Shown here piece by piece: positions 21,401 through 30,400 of a DNA stretch of 44,692 nt. The notes below the pieces were generated by a model that saw only the letters and a list, made by a program, of their open reading frames with translations, did not search any database and had not been told where the DNA came from. The number at the start of each line of letters is the position of its first letter. Positions within the stretch are counted from its first letter, which is position 1. Origin of the DNA: Gnetum montanum (Eukaryota > Streptophyta > Gnetopsida > Gnetales > Gnetaceae); the NCBI GenBank assembly GCA_015680685.1, contig MNCI01025327.1:128534-173225 (forward strand), given 5' to 3'. Position numbers and translations under genes: made by a program.

Positions 21401-24400
21401 ATGTCTTAGACACATATGAGATGTATCAGCTACTTCCAAGATGTCTCATCTAAGACTTCATCAGCACTCTACGAAGATCTCTCTTAAGCCTGGGACGTCT
21501 CCCGCAAGGTCTCCACTTGGCCCAAATGTCTCCTATCTTCCAAGACGTCTCTCTTGAGAGCTCAGATCTTAGACAAGATTTCTCCATGGCCTCCAATATG
21601 TCTCCATGGAGCTTGAAACCTGCAAAAACACACACGTAGGAAAGAGAACAAGGGAGTTAGAAGAGGTGTCCCTACACCAAAGTGTTTAAATACAATGACT
21701 AGAGATTCAACCCTTAAATAGCAAAGCTGTGTTTCAAACTCTAATCTAGAAATGTTTGGAAGATATTCTTGTAAAATGATTTTGATAATTTAGAGTATTC
21801 CAGAGATGTAAGATTCATGACATAAAACCCTCAAGAACAAAGGGAAACCTTCATATGAGAAGCCTAGCTTATATTGTTCAATTAATCCAATGAAGTGTTT
21901 GCATACAATGACCATAGATTCAACCCTTAAATAGGCAAAACTGTGTTTCAAATTTTAATCTAGAAACTTTTGGAAGATATTCTTGTAAAATAATCTTGAT
22001 AATTTAGAATATTCTAGAGATGCAAGATTCATGATGTGAAACCCTCAAGAAAGGGAAACGTTCATAGGAGAAGCCTAGCTCCTATTGTTCAACTAATCCA
22101 ATGAAGTGTTTTTGGAAGTTATTCTTGTAGAAGAATCTTAACAATGTTGAAGATAGGAAAACTGCTTTAAGAATTATATAGAAAATGTTGGAAAAATGAA
22201 GACAAATACATTAATTGTTGTATTTCCTTTTATGTTGCATTTGATGTGGGGATGTGTTTTATCCCACATGTATTAGGATTGGGGTTTGGTCCTAATGTTT
22301 CCTCATATATAGGAGGCTTGGTGTTTTATCCCACATGTATTAGGATTGGGGTTTGGTTCTCATGTTTCTTCATAAATAGAAGGCTTGGGGTAGCCTTTAG
22401 GGTGTGCTTCAAAGTGAAAGCATTGTATCAAGGTTTTACCTTGGAGACGTGAGTCTTGTTGGTGTTGATCTGAGATTGTTGGAATAACAGATTGTGTGTT
22501 TGAAAAGTTGCAAGGACGGCTTGTGTCCTTAAGATTTGAGAAGAATAGAAGGCAGATCAGCATTGTTGTGGAAGTAGGGTAAAAGGGGCCCGAACCACGT
22601 AACTCTCTGTGTTCTTGTGCTATTTCCTTTTTTTACTGTTTTCATTCTGTTATCACAGCAAATGTTTGCTAGAGTTTGGAATGTTTTGAGAGTGGTTTAT
22701 AGTGTTTCTTACAGTGCAATATTTTGCCTCTAATGATTTATTCAGATCTGTAAGGTTTTTTAATAATTTCTCTAGAGCATTTGTAGTGTGTTTTTAGATC
22801 TGTGTTTTCAGATCTAATTGTTTTCAGATCTGATTATAACAGAAAAAATCTATATCTAATTAGCTAACAATGGTTGTTCCCTTACAAAAGGGCCTCGTTT
22901 ACCAATCAAACAATAGAGCTTAATATTATTATTCATTTTTTGGGTCTGAAAATGTTTGATTTAGCTTCACATTTATGATATTTTTCTCACTAGAAGAAAA
23001 ATCTTGTTTATCCATTGGGTAATGAATTTGCTCCATGAAGATTATTATTTCCTTTATTCACATGACATCTTGCTTAAATTATATGCCTCTCTACCCTGTT
23101 GGAGAAAAACCTTATAGTAGAGCACAGATAGAAAAATGGTGTGTGAGAAAAAACCTAAAGATAACACCACAGAAAAAATCTTGAAGATAATGAATAAAAT
23201 GCAAAACTAAAACTAGAAAAAGAATAGTAGTTGATGCAAAGCGACAAATAAGAAACACATGATTTATGGACTAAAGCCCTCAAGAACGAAGGGAGTCCTC
23301 CATAGGAGAAGCCCAAGTCTTATTGCTCAAAATGAGGTCTTTGTATACAACAACTACAGATCCAACCCTTAAATGGGCAAAGCCATGTTACAGATTCTAA
23401 TTTAGAAATATCTAGAAGTTATCCTTCTAGAATGATATCAACAGTGTATAACATTTTAGAGAATTACTTCTACATTAAAATAGACCCCATAGAATCATCT
23501 ATGAAGAGCCCATTAACTAACAATAGTTTGTCCCTTACAAACAGACGATATTTGTCAATTGGATAATAAAGGTACAAGATTCAACTTCACATTCATAACA
23601 ATCTCTCATTTGAAGATAAATCTAGTTTCTCCACTAAGTAATATGCACTATGAAGACATTACTACTTATATTCCTATGATATCTCATTTCAATGACACAC
23701 CTTCTATGAAAAATATCATCACTGAGAAAACTTCTATGCCGGAATCTACCAAAGGTGAGAACATGATAGAAAAAACACAACTGTAGTTATTGCAAAAACT
23801 GAAAGCTCTCAATCATAACACTAGGGCTTTCTAGGCAACCTGCAAAATTGAGATCTTGTGCCAATTGTAAAATTAAATAGACAATATAATGCTTATGCAA
23901 GAGAGATTCAAAATGATCTTTAATGAGTCCCTATTTAGTGTCAACAAATTTGCCTTTCTTCTTGCAGTAAACATAATCTTGGATACAAAACAAAAAGATA
24001 TTGCAAAGTATACAACATTCATATTTACATGTTCAGGGAATATAATAGGTCAAATTTTTAATTCTTAGTTCTACATCAAATACAACTTTGGCAAGAGTAA
24101 ACTTGCAATCTTTCTTCATATGCCCACATTTGCTACATTTCCAACAAATTGGTATTCTCTTTTTCTTATAGTCTCTAAAGCTAGTTCTTGACTTTTTGAT
24201 GAAGTTTCTCCAATTTGAGAATGATGATTTTATTCTATTCTAAGAATGCCAACGACTTTCTCATAGCCCATTGCTTTGAAGCTAATGGCATTGATTAATA
24301 TTATTGCATTATTTCATCTTAGTAACAATGCTCCCAACAATAGTCCTACAGGGTGTCCATCACAAGTTATTTTGTGCAGTCAGGGGACAGGTTGAGGCTT

Positions 24401-27400
24401 TAGGGAACACATTTTGTGTTTTTACAATTCCTTTGGATGGGCCATTAGGTGAACCTTTTGGAGTTTTTCCTGGCTTCCTTGAGGTGTCAATGGACAGGTC
24501 GGTACTCTGATCTCATTCTTGCTCTGTGCTATGTGGTTGGGGAGGGGCTACGGATGGGTCCTTTGGGTTCCTTGGGTCGTGCTGTTTATCAGCGGGGGTA
24601 ACCCGATGGGGTTGGTTGTCCTGGCTCTTGTGGCCACGGGCAGAAGGCCTGTTGAGCTTCATTTTAACACGGATGTGGGGATTGGTATGGTTGAGGCCAA
24701 TTGTGTGGAGGTGGAGATGCAGCTCACGTTTGCACGTGAAGAGGCAGCATCACCTGCTTGAGTGGAGGAAAGTAGGGTTCGGCAGGCTAATTGGGAGGCA
24801 TGAGAGGAAATGTTTCAGCACCAGTTGCATCAGTTGCAAATGCGCTACTCGGCAGAAGTTGAGGAACTGTAGCGACAATGGTTAGTTGAGGAGGCTTGGG
24901 CCCAAGTTGTGCTTGAAGAGTGGATCCGGGAGCTGAGGGAAGAAATGGAGAACGAGGCACGGTGCCAAAAGGCATATGAACAAGAGGTTGAAAGGCAACG
25001 GATCCATGAGGCTCAGGAAGATGCAGAACAGTAAGAACAGCTGTTGAGGGCTCATAAGTCTAATGCCACTGCTTGGCTACAGGCTGGGAAATACCCATAT
25101 ATGCAGATGAGCATTAGTCGCGAGGCATTGTGGCTGGCATTGCGCTGTCACATTTGGATTGCCCCTGTCCCTCTTCATTTTGATGGTAAAGGGTTGGCTG
25201 CAGAACAGGCTAGAAAGGTAGAGGCCTTCAAGTGCTTTCAGGAGGCCATGGCTTTTGTCTCCACGAAGGAGCTTTGTGTGCAGCTGGACGAGTTGCACAC
25301 TACCCTTACTCATTGCTATTGTGATAAAATGTCCAAACACCCATAGTGGTGGGGTGGTTTCTTTGGTTTCTTCTGCGTTGGGTTTGTCCAGTTGTCTGGT
25401 TTAGGGTTTTGGTCTGGTTCTGTTGTTGTCACTTGTTTTTTGTTTTGTTTAATGTCCTTGAGTTTTGTTGTTTTATGCATTCTGGTCTAGTGCGTTGTTC
25501 ATTAGCACTGCAGCGGGTTCAGGGTCGTCCATGGCCATTTTGCATGGTATGGGGGCTGGTTATGCTCATTTTTGGTCGTGTTGGAAGTTGTCTGCCCTAA
25601 GGTTGGGGGCTGCTTGTCTGCCATTTGGCTGCGGACCTCTCTGGTCCGTTTTTGTTTCTTGATCTGTACATAAATTTGTTAATACATTTCCCAAAAGTTT
25701 GCCACAAAAAAAAAAAAAAAAAAAACACAATGCTCCCAACAAGATCGGTGAGTGTTTATCAATTAAAACCTTATGACCCATTGCTTATAGATTTGCTATC
25801 GCAACAATAAATTTTATAAAAAATTTAGAGAACATTATAGCTTGATAGATTTTAAGTCAATGTAGTTTCCTATGTAGAAAAACCCTATTATAGGATGTGG
25901 TAGCTTGAAATCTTAAATCCAATGTTTTGAGCAACTCCAATGCTGATTTTTCCTTGTATTATTGTATCAAAATTGAATATGCAATGCACCTATGAATCAA
26001 GCCTAGTATCCCTTGTTTCAATTTTTGAAAATCTTCATTGGTCATGGAAGAAAAGGTTTTCCTATCAAATAACGTTATGTTCCCTTTTGTACAACAAATC
26101 TACAACTTTCATCTTCCAAAGGCCATAGAAACTTCTATAGCTCTTTTGAACAAGAGCCATGTTAGGATCCATAACTCTTACTTATGTAAGAAATTCCAAA
26201 AGAAAGAAGCCTTTAAGAAAGTCCAAAGAAACACCTCAAAATTACCTCCCTATTTATTTCTCTATTGCCCCAAATAGCATTGGCACAACCTGAAATTTTT
26301 ATAGCTCCCACTTTAAGATTTTCAAAAATTTTATTCTTTGCAACCTTCAAGACTTGAATTGATTAGTGGCATAACTCCTTTGGTTGTAAACAAGTTACAT
26401 ACTTTTAATATGTGAGAACACTTTCATTTTGTGAGTGCAAAAGAAAAATATGTAGATAACTTAAAAACAACGCTGGATAAGTTTTCTAAAGCCTCATGCC
26501 TAGTCATAAATTATAATAAGAATAAGCTCTGTAGTCCTGATTGGGCTGTTTGCCTGAGGCGGATTGCCTTCACTGGCAGTTTTAGGTTCTATACCAGTAT
26601 ATTGGAAACAAATATTGTCACCGTGGTACTTGGTATACTCATCTATTTTTGGAAAGGGAGCGTGTGCAAGTTGTGTATTGCGGTGTCTTTGCTCATAAAA
26701 TTCCACACCATGCCTAAGTGAGGTTATATGCACGAGACAGAAGGCTCATAGTACTTGTTCCTTGCTTCAGTACTTTGAAGAGTATATGCTATGCAGGGGG
26801 AGGAAAGGGGCTCAAATAGCTATCTTGCTATCAACAATGGCAATTCCAAGCCAGGATAACATAGTCCAACCATAAACTTTATAATTGAATAAATTCCACT
26901 ACGTGGCAATTTGAAGCAGCCAGCTGAACGAACTGAAGTCACAACTAGTTTATAGTATAAGTTTATGAAGTAGCAGGATGTGGATCCTGTCACTCAAAAG
27001 GTTAGTTGCTGGGTGGTTGTTTTCCAACAAAATATTTAGGGATTCCTGCTTCTCCTGATATAACCACTAATAACCAATGGTTAGATGTAGCGAAGATTAA
27101 TTTCAGGGTTGTAGTTTGGACAACTAAGCTTCTCAGTCAAGCTGGAAGATTGCAGTTGATCAAAAGTTGTCTGCAATCATTGTTTTTTCACTTCATATCT
27201 TGTTATAAAGCTGCACAAGCTATTGTTGGGTTTATTGTGAAAATGGAGTGACAATTTTTGTGGAATGAAGATAGGTATCATAAGCTGCATATGATTACTT
27301 GGGATATTTGTAAGAATTTCAAGGACGATGGTTGGGGGATCAAACAATTGATTAGGTTTAATATAGCTCTTTTAGCCTGCATAAAGAATTTTTTTTTAAA

Positions 27401-30400
27401 AAATATTTCACATAGGCCATTTTGTCCTAAAAGCCTTTTAGAGGCTATATATATATATATATATATATATTTAATTTGCCATACAGTGGGGGTAATTTCA
27501 CATCAAATTTAAATAGAGTCCAGTTTCTCTTTGCTGCAAAACTTATGATGATGTGGAACCTGGTCATATGAGCTGTTGATGTGAAAGTTTCTTTAAAATC
27601 AATTCTTGCAACTTGCAAGCAGCCCTTTGCAACAACCCGTGTTTTGTATTTATCTAGTGTTTCATATTCTTTCAACTTCATAGTGAAGACCCATCAACTT
27701 TGAATAAGGTGACATAGGTATTATAGTCAATACTCTCCTGTTTAGCATAGGATTCTCTATTTTCATTGCCTTTTTCTAGTGTGGTTTTGACACCACATCT
27801 CACACTATTCTTTGAACTTCTAGGTCTGTGATGCTAGAGACAAGCTCTAGTTTCATATTTCTTTTGTTCTGTCATGTTAATCCTGGGTCCTAGGTACTGG
27901 TATTTCCCAAGTGTTAAACATCTTTCACTACAACGTGGGCTATTGTTTACTTTTTCCTGGTTTCCTTTGTGATGGATTTACACCTCCATCTCCTCTAGGA
28001 ATGAACTTGTTTTTATTTTTATTTTTTTTTTCGAGAAAAGGTCAGGAAATATATAATAACAAAAATCATGATATATACAGTGCAATAGATATGGGGGGTA
28101 AAAACCCCCCTACAAAGGGGAGAAAACACCCCTCATTCTGAAACAAACAAACAAATCAAAGAGCCAACCTCTCATTAGTTGAGCCCGACTCAAATTTCAT
28201 TAAATAGCAAAATCCCCGTTTCTATGGGGAAGTGTCAACAAGGACCAAAGACGAAAAGAGAAAGATCTAGAACTAGACAAAGCAGGGAATCTTATCCTAT
28301 CCAAGGTTAGAGGACTAGATACTAAAGTTATCTAGGGAGCTTGACACAAGGACAGGTTGCCCGTTCTTCTTGGGCATGGATAGTTTATTGAACCTTTGAT
28401 CTATTTTTTTAATGTTAATGATATTAAACGTTTCTAAGATTAAATCACTTAGTTTGAATAGTTTGTAAGCAATATAATAAAATTAATTTGAATCCACCTA
28501 TTGCAATTTCGACATAATATAAGTAATATTTATTAACGAATTACAACCAACAATTGAACACGCTACAATTACACAGAAGCATCAAGATCCTAGCATCAAT
28601 ATATATCTTCTTCATAACTAGCAACCCTAGATCTCATATAATTGTCAAATATGTGAGTGAAATCACAACACACAAGCCTCTAATACTGAATATTTTAAAA
28701 TAAAGAGTAAACATTTGTAATTTGTAATTTAAAAATGTTTTCTTCATTTTAGTCAGAGGTGGTAACCAATGCAAAGGAAGCTGCAGATAGATTTAATTTA
28801 TTTTTATAACGTACATACAGATAATTTTTTTATTATGATTAATTTTTTTTAATGATGCTATCTAGAAAGTCAGTGGTTATCATTGTATTCTAGAAATTGT
28901 TAATGCCTTTAATAGTTTATTGAACCTTGGATCTATTTTTAAATATTAATGATATTAAATGCTTTAAGATTGAATCACTTTGTTTGAATACTTCGGAAAC
29001 AATGAATTTTAACTGTTTTGTTGGGATGCAGTATATCATGATGCAGGTGCGGAAACTTTCATCACTGATTAGAAAAAGCATAGAAACACCAAATTGGCTG
29101 AAGGTTAGAGTATTTTGCATTTTAGAAACTATTTATAGATCTCTCAAGCTGGTAGATTAGTAGATATTAAATTCCTACTTGGTGTCTTTGCTTTCTGCTT
29201 TGCAGCAGAGAGAGCCACGTGATGTAAGGATGTTTGCAGATTTGCTTCTTCAAGAGGTATCGATTAAGAAACATTTCCTTAAAATTAAAGCTTGGCTGAG
29301 CTTTATACAGCTTTTGCTTGATGATCCTTGAGATTTCTATTTGTTGTTGTTCATGATATCATCCATTTTGTATTCATAGAAATGTGTTTATTACAATTAT
29401 TGGATTTGAATGTAATTAAAAGCTGTAGGATTCTGTTACCCAAGTCTTTGAGACTAGCTGTAGATCAAGGTTAGGAATGGATTGGTTCCTTTAACTCAAA
29501 TTATTTATTTTTTATGGAATTCTTCACAAAGCATATTTATTTATTTTTTCTATGAAATTCTTGAGAAATCAATTGTAATTGATGATGAATCAAGTATACT
29601 TTGAAACATCATGCATAATGCAAAAATTTAAAGGAAAGCGATGCATAGTACATTTGAATAAAATTTAACCGACTTCTTTACTTATTGCTTATTTTCTATC
29701 TTTTTTCAAAAATCCAACTTGTTAAAAGTAGTTGGTGTCAGCTATGTTTTACTTTCATTCTTAACTTTTTTTTTTTACTTTTATTTACATATTTATATTT
29801 TTTTATTCTCTTTCTAACTGATATTAAAATAGTAGTCGTTATATCATAAGAACTATGTCTTACTATTTTTTGAGTTATTCTCTAACTAGCCATTGGCTGA
29901 TTGTGAATCTAATGTAATTCGAAACATCATACGTAAAACACAACTCAAGCTTTGTGTGATACAAAGTTTTAATACTCTCATCATGCAGATGTCTAATCTC
30001 TGCTATGGTATATATTTCATTTCAAAATACAGGGTTTCTTTGAAGGAATCATTAAAGCAAAAATTAAAAATTTCGAATAAAGTACATATCACTAAATCAT
30101 ATGAGTATGCCTTCTTCATGGTTAGCGAGGGCTGAATAAATAGAAGGTTCAGGAATAATGGTTATAATGAGCTGTACCATGTTATTTTATCCTGGTTTCT
30201 TTCTTTCAAGATATTCCTGAGTAAAATATCCTTCTACATAAAATCATGGATTATTTCACATTTCCATGAGTTTGAATGTGCTTGTGTCAATCAATAGAAT
30301 GTTCTGGGAGTATAACATATATTTGAGGATTTCTTGATATGAACATTTAATAGTAGGAACTTTAAACTAAACATTACTTTTAACAATTTAACTCCAACTT

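Noticed and set aside
21168-21419. Overlapping frames on both strands
   Set aside because: They are created by the ATGTCTC motif array and have no protein features.
23559-23786. 75-codon plus-strand frame
   Set aside because: It lies within the duplicated LTR/leader module, and its counterpart at 22868-23090 does not conserve the frame.
24526-24885. 119-codon plus-strand frame (Trp/Gly-rich)
   Set aside because: It is in a different frame from the coiled-coil reading shared with LINE-A and LINE-C, and has no independent support.
26530-26990. Organelle DNA insertion
   Set aside because: I considered plastid or mitochondrial origin because of the composition, but recognised no organelle gene. 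The origin is left open.
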